Assembly (NCBI GenBank): GCA_016742095.1
Contig: JACVCJ010000008.1
Coordinates: forward strand, 59,463 to 123,462
Direction: 5' to 3'
DNA: 64,000 bases
DNA from: Bacteroidia bacterium
GTDB lineage: Bacteria; Bacteroidota; Bacteroidia; CAIKAF01
This document shows positions 49,174 through 58,149 of this stretch, in pieces. The notes beneath the pieces are model-generated. The model made no database searches. It worked only from the letters and a program-made list of their open reading frames with translations, and was not told where the DNA came from. Numbering within the stretch: the first letter of the stretch is position 1; each line of letters opens with the position of its first letter. Made by a program: the position numbers and the translations under genes.

Positions 49174-50124
49174 ATGCAGGAAGGAGTATCCATAATCATC
49201 TGCTGTTACAACAGCGAAAAGCGCATCCGGGAAACGCTGCGGCACCTGGCGGCCCAGCAGCAGCTTTCTTTCCCGGCGGAGATACTGCTTATAGATAATG
49301 CCTGTACCGACCGCACCGTGTCCGCAGCACAGGATTGCTGGCAGGAACTGGGCTCGCCTGTACCCCTGCATATACACCGGGAAGAACGTCCCGGGCTTAC
49401 GCATGCACGTATGTGTGGCATAGGCGCGGCGCGTTACAGCATTACGCTTTTCTGTGACGACGACAACCATCTAGACCCCCTGTATCTCTGCACCGCCTAT
49501 CATTTTATGCAAAGCCACCCGGAGGTGGGAGCCTGTTTCGGGCATTCGGAAGCCATATACGAAGAAACGCCTCCCTCCTGGATCCACGGGCTGGAAGAAG
49601 CGTTTGCCGTTGGCCCGGCCGATCTTGCCGAAGGAGAAATAGAACCTCCGCGCACACCCTGGGGTGCCGGACTGCTTATGCCCACCGCCTTTCTGAAAAA
49701 AATGCAGGCCGGGGAACAGGGCAGTTACCTGTCAGACCGAACGGGAAAAAGCCTCAGCAGCGGCGGCGATACGGAATTCTGCTACCGCGCCAGGGCCGAA
49801 GGATACAGGTGGTACTATAACCCGGCGCTCCGGTTCAGGCATGTGATCCCCGCAGGCAGGACCGGCAAAACATACCTGCGCAGCCTGTTCGCCAAGTTCG
49901 GGGAAGCCGAAGCCCGCATCGACCGTTATTACCGCGAAAGACCGGGGCGTCCCGTCAATTTCAATATCTCGAGGTATATACTAAAAGAGCGCTTCCTGCT
50001 TAAAGCAGCCGCACTCCTGCCCCAAAGCGACGCATCCTTTCACAGGGAACTTGATCGTATACGAAAACTGGGATACTATTCCGAATGGCTGAAAATTAGC
50101 GGCAATGAACGTACTGCACATTAA
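49174..50124 (+). CDS. Glycosyltransferase family 2
   Basis: This 316-residue protein has a GT-A fold: VSIIICCYNSEKRIRETLRH at the N-terminus, EILLIDNACTDRTVSAAQDC, RPGLTHARMCGIGAARYSIT, and the metal-binding DxD in LFCDDDNHLDPLYLCTAYHF. A WGAGLLMPTAFL segment precedes SSGGDTEFCYRARAEGYRWY, and the ending FRHVIPAGRTGKTYL is typical of GT2 enzymes. It is likely to add one sugar of the exported glycan at the cytoplasmic membrane face. It follows the acyltransferase by 1 bp and overlaps the next gene by 20 bp. Confidence 0.92.
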   Translation: MQEGVSIIICCYNSEKRIRETLRHLAAQQQLSFPAEILLIDNACTDRTVSAAQDCWQELGSPVPLHIHREERPGLTHARMCGIGAARYSITLFCDDDNHLDPLYLCTAYHFMQSHPEVGACFGHSEAIYEETPPSWIHGLEEAFAVGPADLAEGEIEPPRTPWGAGLLMPTAFLKKMQAGEQGSYLSDRTGKSLSSGGDTEFCYRARAEGYRWYYNPALRFRHVIPAGRTGKTYLRSLFAKFGEAEARIDRYYRERPGRPVNFNISRYILKERFLLKAAALLPQSDASFHRELDRIRKLGYYSEWLKISGNERTAH

Positions 50125-51289
50125 CTATTCCGATCACCGCAGCGGGGCTTATCTCGCTATGTGGGGACTGCATGAAAGTCTGATGCAGCAAGGCATACAA
50201 AGCAGGGTGCTGCTGTTGAACCAAAGCAATGGCAGCCGCCCCGGACAGTATGTTTACTGGGACTTTATTGCCGGACAGGGCTTTGAAAAACTGCAGCAAT
50301 GGGTACGGAACTACAGGCTCTCCCGGCAGCAGCAGGCCATACGGCAGGATGCCCGTACCCGCGGACTGCTGTTCTCTTTCTCCCGCACTCCTTACCGTAT
50401 ACATAAACACCCGCTTTTTAACTGGGCCGACATCATCCACCTGCACAATGTTCCCGGCTTCCTCGACTGGCAAAGCTTCTTCGGGGTCTGCACAAAAAAG
50501 GTGGTATGGACGGTGCACGACTGCGGGCCTTTCGACGACGGCTTCCATACCCGCTACGCAGTACCTGAAGATCTGTATACAAAGGCCCGGCAGAAAAACA
50601 TTCGTGTAAAAAAGAATTCGATACTGTCCAAAAAAACAACGATAGAATGGGTCTTCCCCTCCCGCTACCACATGAAGCGGGCTGCAACCCGGCAGTTCCC
50701 GGCCACTCCGGCTTCGGTGATCTTTCACCCCGTAGACCCTGCCGTTTTTTACCCCGAACATAAAGAAAAAGCCCTGCAGGCACTCGGGCTGGACGTCCGG
50801 CAACGTTACCTGCTGTTTGCTGCTTCCGGCCTAAACCGTAAGGAAAAGGGCCTCCGGCTCCTGCTCGAACAGCTTCCCTTGCTCCGTGAAACAGGATACC
50901 GCCTGTTAGCCCTGGGCGAATCGCCCCCTCCGGAAATACCTGCAGACGTAATACTGTGCGGCAGTGTGAACGATGCCGCCTCTATGCGCCTCTATTACAG
51001 CGCGGCCGATTTCCTGCTCAGTCCTTCCTATGAAGAAAGCTTTGGCCTGAGCCTGGCTGAAAGCGTTCTCTGCGGTACGCCCGTTATTTCAAGACCGGTA
51101 GGTATAGCCCCCGAACTGGGTACGGATCATGTACATATGGCCGGGGACGAGAGCGATGACGCCTATGTAAAAAAACTGGCCGAAGTACTGAAAAACCCGC
51201 CTTTACGGCCTGCGGCCCCGTTCCCGGCAGAGACTTTCAGCAGCACTGTTCTTGCAAACCGATATTTGGAACTATATTTGAGACCATAA
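50105..51289 (+). CDS. Glycosyltransferase family 4-like
   Basis: This 394-residue protein has a GT-B fold. The N-terminal part starts MNVLHINYSDHRSGAYLAMW and continues SRVLLLNQSNG and WADIIHLHNVPGFLDWQSFF, then VVWTVHDCGPFDDGF. The nucleotide-sugar-binding half has YLLFAASGLNRKEKGLRLLL, VILCGSVNDAASMRLYYSAA, and the E-x7-E type motif in LLSPSYEESFGLSLAESVLC followed by GTPVISRPVGIAPELG. This form is common in colanic-acid-like (WcaC) enzymes. It probably transfers one sugar in building the exported glycan. The start overlaps the upstream GT2 by 20 bp. Confidence 0.92.
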   Translation: MNVLHINYSDHRSGAYLAMWGLHESLMQQGIQSRVLLLNQSNGSRPGQYVYWDFIAGQGFEKLQQWVRNYRLSRQQQAIRQDARTRGLLFSFSRTPYRIHKHPLFNWADIIHLHNVPGFLDWQSFFGVCTKKVVWTVHDCGPFDDGFHTRYAVPEDLYTKARQKNIRVKKNSILSKKTTIEWVFPSRYHMKRAATRQFPATPASVIFHPVDPAVFYPEHKEKALQALGLDVRQRYLLFAASGLNRKEKGLRLLLEQLPLLRETGYRLLALGESPPPEIPADVILCGSVNDAASMRLYYSAADFLLSPSYEESFGLSLAESVLCGTPVISRPVGIAPELGTDHVHMAGDESDDAYVKKLAEVLKNPPLRPAAPFPAETFSSTVLANRYLELYLRP

Positions 51290-51296
51290 TACGCCG

Positions 51297-51941
51297 ATGA
51301 AGATCCCGGGAAAAATACGACGATCACTGGGCCTGCACCTGAGCAGGAAAGTACAGGGCACCGGGAATACCATTTCCCTGGACGGTTATTACGACGGTAT
51401 CCGCATCGATATCTGCGGCAATGACAATACCCTTGTTTTTGAAAAGGACGTAAAGATCACCAATACCCTGTTCCGCATTCATGGCAACAACTGCCGCATC
51501 GTCATCGGCAGGAATGTACGTATCGGCAGCGGCGAATTCTGGGTCGAGGATAACGCCTGTATCCTCAGCATCGGGGAGAACAGCACCATTGAAAGCGGTC
51601 ATTTTGCCGTAACAGAGGACGGATCGGAACTGCGGATCGGCAGTGATTGTATGCTGGCCAAAGAGATAGAGATACGTACCGGCGACTCCCACTCCCTGCT
51701 CGACAGCGAAGGAGCGCGCATCAACCCGGCCGGCCATGTGATCATAGACGAACACGTATGGATCGCCAGCCGGGCCATGGTCCTCAAGAACGTACATATA
51801 CGAACAGGGGCCGTTATCGCCGCGGGGGCCGTAGTGACCGCCGACGTGGCCGCGCACAGCATTGTGGCCGGGAATCCTGCACGTGAGGTAAAACAGGACA
51901 TACGCTGGACCCGCCAGAGAATTAAAACCGGGCGGTCATGA
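51297..51941 (+). CDS. Left-handed beta-helix (hexapeptide) acyltransferase
   Basis: This 214-residue protein consists largely of hexapeptide turns: IRIDICGNDNTLVFEKDVKI, CRIVIGRNVRIGSGEFWVED, ACILSIGENSTIESGHFAVT, then the catalytic-site-like stretch GHVIIDEHVWIASRAMVLKN, VHIRTGAVIAAGAVVTADVA, and the closing AHSIVAGNPAREVKQDIRW. The family transfers acetyl or other acyl groups to sugars using acetyl-CoA. The long second-half insert (IEIRTGDSHSLLDSEG) matches WcaF/Wbb-type sugar acetyltransferases. It overlaps the following GT2 gene by 4 bp. Confidence 0.92.
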   Translation: MKIPGKIRRSLGLHLSRKVQGTGNTISLDGYYDGIRIDICGNDNTLVFEKDVKITNTLFRIHGNNCRIVIGRNVRIGSGEFWVEDNACILSIGENSTIESGHFAVTEDGSELRIGSDCMLAKEIEIRTGDSHSLLDSEGARINPAGHVIIDEHVWIASRAMVLKNVHIRTGAVIAAGAVVTADVAAHSIVAGNPAREVKQDIRWTRQRIKTGRS

Positions 51942-52819
51942 AAATAACCGTGATCACTCCCTCCTTTAACCAGGGCCGATACCTGGAAGAGACGATCCAA
52001 AGCGTACTCTCTCAGCAGTACGAACAGCTTGAGTACATCATTATCGACGGGGGCAGCAGCGATGACTCTCCCGCTATTATACGCAAATATGCTTCTTCGC
52101 TCCATTACTGGACAAGTGAGCCCGACCGGGGACAGACCCATGCCATTAACAAAGGACTGCAGCAGGCCGGAGGCGATGTGATACACTGGGTGAACAGCGA
52201 TGACCTGATGGCCGAAGGCTCCTTACAGGCCATTGCCGACGCTTTTGCCGACCCTTCTGTAATGGCCTTCTGCGGACGTTCCTTTATCTTCGGGGGACAA
52301 CACGAACAATACAGTTCCAGTCCCCGCGGGAGCCTGCCCTATATGTTCTCCAAAGCTCAGGTAGATCAGCCTTCCACGGTTTTCCGCAGGGAAGTGTATC
52401 AACACATCCAGCTCGACGAGAGCCTGCATTATGCCATGGACCTGGACCTCTGGTTTGCGTTCCTGTGCAGGTACGGCAATACGCACATCGCATACAGCGA
52501 CAGCCTGCTGCTGAAGTTCCGCGAGCACGAAAGCTCCAAGACCGTAAGCAGGCAGGACGAAATGCTGGCCGAACGGATACTGCTGGCCGAAAAATGGAAA
52601 CAGAAAATTCTTCATAAGGATTTGCCGGCAACCGACCCTTCCGTGGAATCACAAAAAAAAGAGATCTGTGCCGGTCTGAGCGACTTCCAGGCATACCAGC
52701 TGCTGCATTCGCCCTATCTTTCGGCGGAGCAGCGGAAAAACCTGCTGGCCGCGATCAGTACCCGGCACCTGGCCTGGCGCTCCCGGCTCGAACTGCTTAA
52801 ACTTCGTCTTTCCCTATAA
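51938..52819 (+). CDS. Glycosyltransferase family 2
   Basis: This 293-residue GT-A enzyme starts MKITVITPSFNQGRYLEETI and continues EQLEYIIIDGGSSDDSPAII, SEPDRGQTHAINKGLQQAGG, and the DxD-like VIHWVNSDDLMAEGSLQAIA. The sub-group signature DRGQTHAINKG is common in O-antigen and capsule GT2 proteins. The remaining third is helical, with AMDLDLWFAFLCRYGNTHIA and LKFREHESSKTVSRQDEMLA. The sugar and acceptor are unknown. It overlaps the LbH acyltransferase by 4 bp. Confidence 0.92.
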   Translation: MKITVITPSFNQGRYLEETIQSVLSQQYEQLEYIIIDGGSSDDSPAIIRKYASSLHYWTSEPDRGQTHAINKGLQQAGGDVIHWVNSDDLMAEGSLQAIADAFADPSVMAFCGRSFIFGGQHEQYSSSPRGSLPYMFSKAQVDQPSTVFRREVYQHIQLDESLHYAMDLDLWFAFLCRYGNTHIAYSDSLLLKFREHESSKTVSRQDEMLAERILLAEKWKQKILHKDLPATDPSVESQKKEICAGLSDFQAYQLLHSPYLSAEQRKNLLAAISTRHLAWRSRLELLKLRLSL

Positions 52820-52830
52820 AATGAACGACC

Positions 52831-53748
52831 ATGCCGGAAACGCCTTTCTTTTCCATAGTCATCCCCACATATAACCGCGCCGGGCAACTGCTGAGCGCCG
52901 TACAAAGCGTACTGGCCCAGAGTTTCAGCAACCTGGAGCTGCTCATCATCGACGACGGTTCTACCGATAATACCACGCAGGTGATGGAGGCAATAACCGA
53001 TCCCCGGGTACGCTACCATCGGCAGGAAAACAGCGAACGCAGCGCCGCACGCAACAGGGGCATGGAACTGAGCCGGGGACTGTATCTCTGTTTCCTGGAC
53101 AGCGATGATACCCTGCACCCCGACTACCTGCAACACCTGTACCATACTGCCGGCAGGGAAGCCTTCCCCGTATGTGTACTGGGACCGCAGCTTCATTTTA
53201 TACAGGACGGAAAACTGCTGAAACAGAAGGCTCCTTTCCGCAGGGATATGAGTACGGCAGAGATACTGGCCGGCAAAGAGGTGATCTCCGTGATACAGTG
53301 TATTCACCGCGATATATATACTTCTTTCCGTTTCGACGAACGTTTTTCCATCTGGGAAGATACGCACCTTTTTTTACGTATACTCATAAAATACCCTTAC
53401 ATTCCCGTTCCCGAAGCCATCGCTTTTGTAAATATGCACAGCGGTTCTGCCGTGGCAGGGTTCTTTCAGCGGATACGTGTGAGCGACTGTTACCGGTATA
53501 CCGATGCGATACTCGACCTGCTGCGATACCCGCCCTTCGGCGGACCGGAACTAAAGCCACTGCTACAGGCCTATGCCTATGCTAAAATACAGATGATCAT
53601 TTACCAGGCGCTCTGCAACCGGCAGTATGCCGAAGCGGCAGAACTGCTTAACTATTCCGCACAGTTCGGCAAAGATCGTATCTATACCCTGAAAACACGT
53701 ATAAAGATACTGCTCGGTTCTTATTTTCGTATTCATATCAACGCATGA
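52831..53748 (+). CDS. Glycosyltransferase family 2
   Basis: This 305-residue GT-A protein starts METPFFSIVIPTYNRAGQLL-like (MPETPFFSIVIPTYNRAGQL) and shows LELLIIDDGSTDNTTQVMEA, RQENSERSAARNRGMELSRG, and the DxD in LYLCFLDSDDTLHPDYLQHL. The remainder is helical with EDTHLFLRILIKYPYIPVPE. It is close in type to the other GT2 proteins of this operon but not a near-identical copy. It overlaps the next gene by 4 bp. Confidence 0.92.
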   Translation: MPETPFFSIVIPTYNRAGQLLSAVQSVLAQSFSNLELLIIDDGSTDNTTQVMEAITDPRVRYHRQENSERSAARNRGMELSRGLYLCFLDSDDTLHPDYLQHLYHTAGREAFPVCVLGPQLHFIQDGKLLKQKAPFRRDMSTAEILAGKEVISVIQCIHRDIYTSFRFDERFSIWEDTHLFLRILIKYPYIPVPEAIAFVNMHSGSAVAGFFQRIRVSDCYRYTDAILDLLRYPPFGGPELKPLLQAYAYAKIQMIIYQALCNRQYAEAAELLNYSAQFGKDRIYTLKTRIKILLGSYFRIHINA

Positions 53749-54902
53749 AAAAGATCCTGGTCATAAGCAGCTGGTTCCCCACGGATAACGATCCGGTGAA
53801 TGGTTCATTCGTATACGAACAGTCAGCGGCATTGCAGAAAGCCGGACATAGGGTATCGGTACTGATGCCTAACCTGAGCGGATCGGCCCGGCAGACACTG
53901 AGCGCAGGCGGTCTGAAACCGGGGCAACGTACACGAGTGTATAAAAAAATACCTGTACATGAGATCGTACAGCCCGTGTATTTCCCTATGCTCAAGCAAT
54001 ATTATACGGAACGTCTGTATAAAAAATGCTTTCATTTTCTAAAAACGTATATTAATGAAAACGGACGTCCTGATATTCTGCATTCACATGCAGCCTTTAT
54101 GGGCGGAGTTATCGCCTCGCGGCTGAGCGCCGATCTTAATATACCGCTTGTACACACCGAACACACGTCCGGACTTATTTTTAACCCGGGGCAGTATACA
54201 ACGGCCGACCGCAAAGCTTTTGCACACCTGGCTGAACACGCCGCTTCATTTCTTTTTGTAAGCCGTTTTGCGCGGGAAAAGATCATGCAGATGACAGCCG
54301 CACGCTGGCAGGCCACCGCCGTATTGCCCAATATGGTGAACAATAGCTTCTTTGTACCGTTACCCACGCCAAAAGGCCCCTTTACCGTGCTCTGCATAGG
54401 CAGGTATATGCCTGTTAAAAATCATGCCCTGCTGCTGACCGCCTGGCAAAGTTTTAGCGCCAGACACCCTGAGGCCCGTCTGCTGCTGGCCGGTAAAAAC
54501 CTGGACAGTACGGATGTCCTTACCTTACTGCAGGAAAGAGGAGTCAGCAGTTCGGTAAGCTGTATGCCCGCCCTGGACAGAGCTGCCGTATACGAACAGA
54601 TCGTGGGGGCTCATGTACTTGTGTCTTCTTCTGAAACAGAGACCTTTGGCCTGAGCCTGGCCGAAGCACTGGCCTGCGGACGTCCCGTGGTGGCTACCAA
54701 CTCCGGCGGACCGGCCGATATCATAAGCCCCGGCGACGGCTTCCTGGTACCCCGCAACGATGCCGGAGCCTTTGACGAAGCGCTGGAAAAAATATACCAG
54801 GGACAGTATGATCCTCCGGATGTACTGTCTGAACGCTGCCGGGCCCGTTTCGGCGAAGCCCTTATTGTGCAGGCCCTCGAAGCCATCTACGCAGGTCTCT
54901 GA
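53745..54902 (+). CDS. Glycosyltransferase family 4
   Basis: This 385-residue GT-B enzyme begins MKKILVISSWFPTDNDPVNG and FVYEQSAALQKAGHRVSVLM. It has PDILHSHAAFMGGVIASRLS and IPLVHTEHTSGLIFNPGQYT in the acceptor half. The donor half has FTVLCIGRYMPVKNHALLLT, ARLLLAGKNLDSTDVLTLLQ, and SSETETFGLSLAEALACGRP plus VVATNSGGPADIISPGDGFL (E-x7-E motif). The family transfers sugars with retention. It overlaps the upstream GT2 by 4 bp; a 45-bp gap with a -7 box follows. Confidence 0.93.
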   Translation: MKKILVISSWFPTDNDPVNGSFVYEQSAALQKAGHRVSVLMPNLSGSARQTLSAGGLKPGQRTRVYKKIPVHEIVQPVYFPMLKQYYTERLYKKCFHFLKTYINENGRPDILHSHAAFMGGVIASRLSADLNIPLVHTEHTSGLIFNPGQYTTADRKAFAHLAEHAASFLFVSRFAREKIMQMTAARWQATAVLPNMVNNSFFVPLPTPKGPFTVLCIGRYMPVKNHALLLTAWQSFSARHPEARLLLAGKNLDSTDVLTLLQERGVSSSVSCMPALDRAAVYEQIVGAHVLVSSSETETFGLSLAEALACGRPVVATNSGGPADIISPGDGFLVPRNDAGAFDEALEKIYQGQYDPPDVLSERCRARFGEALIVQALEAIYAGL

Positions 54903-54910
54903 AAATCGCC

Positions 54911-54918
54911 TATCTTTG
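54911..54918 (+). promoter_or_regulatory. Internal -7 box within the polysaccharide operon
   Basis: TATCTTTG matches TAnnTTTG and lies in one of the few real gaps of the operon, 30 bp before the GTG start at 54948. It may drive a secondary transcript for the distal genes. Confidence 0.4.
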
Positions 54919-54947
54919 CCGGGGTTCCTGCAAAAACTCTCCGGCAC

Positions 54948-56264
54948 GTGAAGAAGATACTCATCCTTTCCTATTTCTTTCCGCCCTGTAATATGGTGGC
55001 CTCCCAGCGCATCTATTCCTGGTACAGGCATTTTCATAAATTCGGGCTGTACCCGGTCGTCGTTACGCGCCACTGGAACCACGAAATAGACACCCTGCCC
55101 GATCTTTCACGCCCGGATAACAGCCCCCTGCGCATCGAAAAGAACGAATGGGGTGAGGTCCATTACCTGCCTTACCGGGGCACCCTGCGCGACCGTTTCA
55201 TGACCCGTTACGGCAACCGCTACGCCCTGTTCCGCAGGTTCCTTACGCTGGCCGAACTGTTCGCACCCTATATCCACCCGGCCCTGAACCCTTTCCGTTC
55301 TTTCCGGGAATATGCAGATGCGTACATCGCAGATCATAAGCCCTCGTTCCTGCTTATTTCCGCGAATCCGTACACCCTCTTCCAGGCGGGTCATTACCTG
55401 CAGAAAAAGTTCGGTATCCCCTGGTTTGCCGATTACCGCGACGACTGGACCCAGAATCACCTGCGCCGTACCACGTCTCTCCTGCAGAAAGGACTGCTGC
55501 GTATTGAAAAACGGGCCGAAAAAAAGTACATGGAACAGGTCTCCGCCATCCTCTCGGTCTCCGGTGTACTGGTCAAACAAATTGCAGCCAGACTTAAAAA
55601 AGACAATGTCTATCTTATTGAAAACGGAGCTGAACTTGATTTTTACAATACTGACTTAAAAAATCCATATCCTGAGCAGAATTTTGTGATCTGTTATACA
55701 GGTATTATGTACGATTTTGGCTATATGGACACTTTCTACGAGGGCTTCCGGCAATTCATCTCCGGCCTCGGGAAAGAAGAAGCGGCCGCAGTGCAGGTGT
55801 ATTTTATCGGAACGGAGACCAATGCAGGCCGGGCACGGGACAAAATGACGGAACTGGCCGCGGCGTACCCGCAGAACGTGGTGATCCTGAAAAAGCTTCC
55901 CGCCCCTGAAGTAGCCCCTTACCAGTTATTTGCCGACGTGCTGCTGAACCTGATCGTAGGAAACCCGGCCGACGGCATCATCGGCGCAAAAACGTATACA
56001 TATGCGGTTACCGGCAGGCCCATACTTGCCGTTACGCATGTGCCCGGCAAAGATTCGCCTTTTTTTCCCGGGCGCGATATACAGTACATTGCCAATACAG
56101 CCGGGGAAGTATGTTCTTTCCTGAGCGATATCTACCGCCGGGGAAGGCAGGGTCAGGATACGCGTACATCCATAACGGACGGGGAAAAATACACGCTTTC
56201 GAGAGAATACAACGCCCGTAAGCTGGCAGAGATCATCCTCGAAAATGAAAAAGGTCCGCAGTAA
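54948..56264 (+). CDS. Glycosyltransferase-like protein (GT4-type fold)
   Basis: This 438-residue protein starts at GTG (MKKILILSYFFPPCNMVASQ). The N-terminal motif SYFFPPCNMVASQRIYSWYR is typical of Bacteroidota GT4-like proteins with the PP..G/AS..R signature. Later segments: KPSFLLISANPYTLFQAGHY, IPWFADYRDDWTQNHLRRTT, AILSVSGVLVKQIAARLK, NFVICYTGIMYDFGYMDTFY, and ADVLLNLIVGNPADGIIGAK followed by TYTYAVTGRPILAVTHVPG. The usual E-x7-E is not clear, so the donor site is atypical. It is probably a sugar transferase for the exported glycan. Confidence 0.85.
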   Translation: MKKILILSYFFPPCNMVASQRIYSWYRHFHKFGLYPVVVTRHWNHEIDTLPDLSRPDNSPLRIEKNEWGEVHYLPYRGTLRDRFMTRYGNRYALFRRFLTLAELFAPYIHPALNPFRSFREYADAYIADHKPSFLLISANPYTLFQAGHYLQKKFGIPWFADYRDDWTQNHLRRTTSLLQKGLLRIEKRAEKKYMEQVSAILSVSGVLVKQIAARLKKDNVYLIENGAELDFYNTDLKNPYPEQNFVICYTGIMYDFGYMDTFYEGFRQFISGLGKEEAAAVQVYFIGTETNAGRARDKMTELAAAYPQNVVILKKLPAPEVAPYQLFADVLLNLIVGNPADGIIGAKTYTYAVTGRPILAVTHVPGKDSPFFPGRDIQYIANTAGEVCSFLSDIYRRGRQGQDTRTSITDGEKYTLSREYNARKLAEIILENEKGPQ

Positions 56265-56298
56265 GGCCGCAAAACTTTATTACCTTCGGGTTCAGAGA

Positions 56299-57219
56299 AT
56301 GAGTGAACAAAGGGAAATATACCGCCAGGGCGATACCGGCTCCCTGCCCCTGTATTTTCAGCCTTTCTGGCTGGACGTAGTGGCACCGGAACAATGGGAC
56401 GTGCGTTTCGCCGACGGCCCCGGCACTTCGCCCTTCGTTTTTGCCCGCAAAGGCTCCCGGGTATTTATGCCGCCCTTTACCCAGTTCCTGGGCCCCTGTT
56501 TCCAGGTTACCGACGCCAAATATACCAACCGGCTTTCCCGCGATCATGAACAGACCGCGCGTGTGTTGGACGAGCTTCCCTCCTACGGCTCCCTGCACCT
56601 GCAACTGGGTACCCACGTGCAGAACATGCTGCCCTACATATGGAAAAAAATGTCGGTAAGTCCGCGTTATTCCTATATTCTGCCGGCCGGAAAGAACCCG
56701 GAGGAAGCCTTTTCGGACTTCCGGGAGAACATACGCCGTGAGATCCGCAAGGCCGAAAAACAATTCCGTATACACCGCGCATCCGCAACAGAAATACCGG
56801 CCCTGTTACCGCATTTCGATCTCCGCAGGACCATTAAAGACCCGGCCAATATCCCGGTATTGCAGGCGCTGATCGGGGCCTGTTACACAAATGAGGCGGG
56901 CTATGTACTGGTGGCCCTGGACAGCCGGGACCTTCCGCAGGCCTTTATTTTTCTGGCACACGACAACAGCAGCCTTTACTACATAAGCGGGGCCGGAACG
57001 GACAGCGGCAAAAAAGGCGGGGCCCTGAGCTTGCTTATGTGGCAGGGCATACAGCGTGCGCTGAACAGCGGCAGGGCCTTCGATTTTGAGGGTTCCATGG
57101 TGCCTTCCATCGAGCGCTTTTTCCGGGCTTTCGGCAGCGAACAGAAGGTATATTTCGAAGTACGCAGCTTCCCCTCCCTGCTGCGGCGTTTTGTGTACTG
57201 GTGGCGCATTCTCCGCTGA
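56299..57219 (+). CDS. FemAB/GNAT-like acyltransferase
   Basis: The ATG at 56299 (MSEQREIYRQGDTGSLPLYF) is preferred; an upstream ATG at 56245 would overlap the previous gene by 20 bp. The 306-residue protein has the double-GNAT layout of FemABX and CelD-like proteins: SLPLYFQPFWLDVVAPEQWD, VFMPPFTQFLGPCFQ, a NIRREIRKAEKQFRIHRASA segment, and FIFLAHDNSSLYYISGAGTD then FDFEGSMVPSIERFFRAFGS near the end. FemAB-type enzymes transfer aminoacyl or acyl groups to envelope precursors. Here it may decorate an amino sugar of the exported glycan. Confidence 0.8.
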   Translation: MSEQREIYRQGDTGSLPLYFQPFWLDVVAPEQWDVRFADGPGTSPFVFARKGSRVFMPPFTQFLGPCFQVTDAKYTNRLSRDHEQTARVLDELPSYGSLHLQLGTHVQNMLPYIWKKMSVSPRYSYILPAGKNPEEAFSDFRENIRREIRKAEKQFRIHRASATEIPALLPHFDLRRTIKDPANIPVLQALIGACYTNEAGYVLVALDSRDLPQAFIFLAHDNSSLYYISGAGTDSGKKGGALSLLMWQGIQRALNSGRAFDFEGSMVPSIERFFRAFGSEQKVYFEVRSFPSLLRRFVYWWRILR

Positions 57220-57275
57220 GCATTTTTACGGCATATCTCCAAAAAACGTCAACTTTATCGTTACTTTGCGGCGAC

Positions 57276-58145
57276 ATGAGCACTGAACATCAGCAATGTT
57301 TGTTATCGGGCAGTACGGACCTGCGGCCCCTGAAAGGTTATGAAGGCCTTGTAAAAAGTAGTCCCCTGGGCTTTGTTTTCGACCGGCGTATTCCCACGCC
57401 CGAAGAGCTGCAGGCACACTATGCCGGCTATTCCCGTAACGATTACCTTTCGCCCCTCACCATAAAAAGGTACAACGAGCTGCTCGATCTTTTTGAGCCT
57501 TTCCGCAAGACCGGCAGGATCCTGGACCTGGGCTGCGGGGTGGGCTATTTCCTGGAAGAGGCCCGCAAAAGAGGCTGGGAGACCTATGGCACCGAATTTA
57601 CTCCCGAGGCCATCGATATCTGTTCGGCAAAGGGCATTCAGATGCAGGAAGGCAAGACCCGTGCGGATATGTTCCCCGCGGATGCCTTCGACATCGTTAC
57701 CTCTTTCGAGGTCATTGAGCATATCAGCTATCCCCTGGAGGAAATAGACTGCGTACGGCATTTCCTGCGCAAGGGCGGACTGTTTTACTGCACCACGCCC
57801 AATTTTAACGCCCTGGAGCGTTTCCGGCTTAGATCGGCATACCGCGTTATCGCCTACCCCGAACACCTGAGCTATTACACCCCGCGTACCTTTCATTACC
57901 TGATGCGGCAGAAAGGCATGAAAAAAGTATTCCTGAAGACCACGGGAGTAAGTATAAGCAGCCTGCTGGGCGACGAAAAGACGGTCGCGGCCGCCGGGGC
58001 GGTCAGTGCCGGGTCTAAAGATGAAAAACTGCGGGAGGCCCTCGACTCCGGCTTCCTGAGCCGCAGCGCCAAAACCATTATGAACGCTCTGCTTTCCCTG
58101 GCGGGAGTGGGCAATTCTCTGAAAGCCGCATACATTAAACAATAG
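57276..58145 (+). CDS. Class I SAM-dependent methyltransferase
   Basis: The ATG at 57276 (MSTEHQQCLLSGSTDLRPLK) is chosen; the longer frame from 57201 overlaps the upstream gene and lacks family similarity. The 289-residue protein has the Methyltransf_11/23 pattern: GRILDLGCGVGYFLEEARKR (motif I), WETYGTEFTPEAIDICSAKG (acidic loop), AFDIVTSFEVIEHISYPLEE and FLRKGGLFYCTTPNFN. The N-terminal segment resembles the sugar-linked methyltransferases of O-antigen clusters, which often begin with a Cys-containing phospho-acceptor recognition region. It may methylate a sugar or its phosphate at the chain end. A TTACTTTG box lies 27 bp upstream. Confidence 0.9.
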   Translation: MSTEHQQCLLSGSTDLRPLKGYEGLVKSSPLGFVFDRRIPTPEELQAHYAGYSRNDYLSPLTIKRYNELLDLFEPFRKTGRILDLGCGVGYFLEEARKRGWETYGTEFTPEAIDICSAKGIQMQEGKTRADMFPADAFDIVTSFEVIEHISYPLEEIDCVRHFLRKGGLFYCTTPNFNALERFRLRSAYRVIAYPEHLSYYTPRTFHYLMRQKGMKKVFLKTTGVSISSLLGDEKTVAAAGAVSAGSKDEKLREALDSGFLSRSAKTIMNALLSLAGVGNSLKAAYIKQ

Positions 58146-58149
58146 ACCT

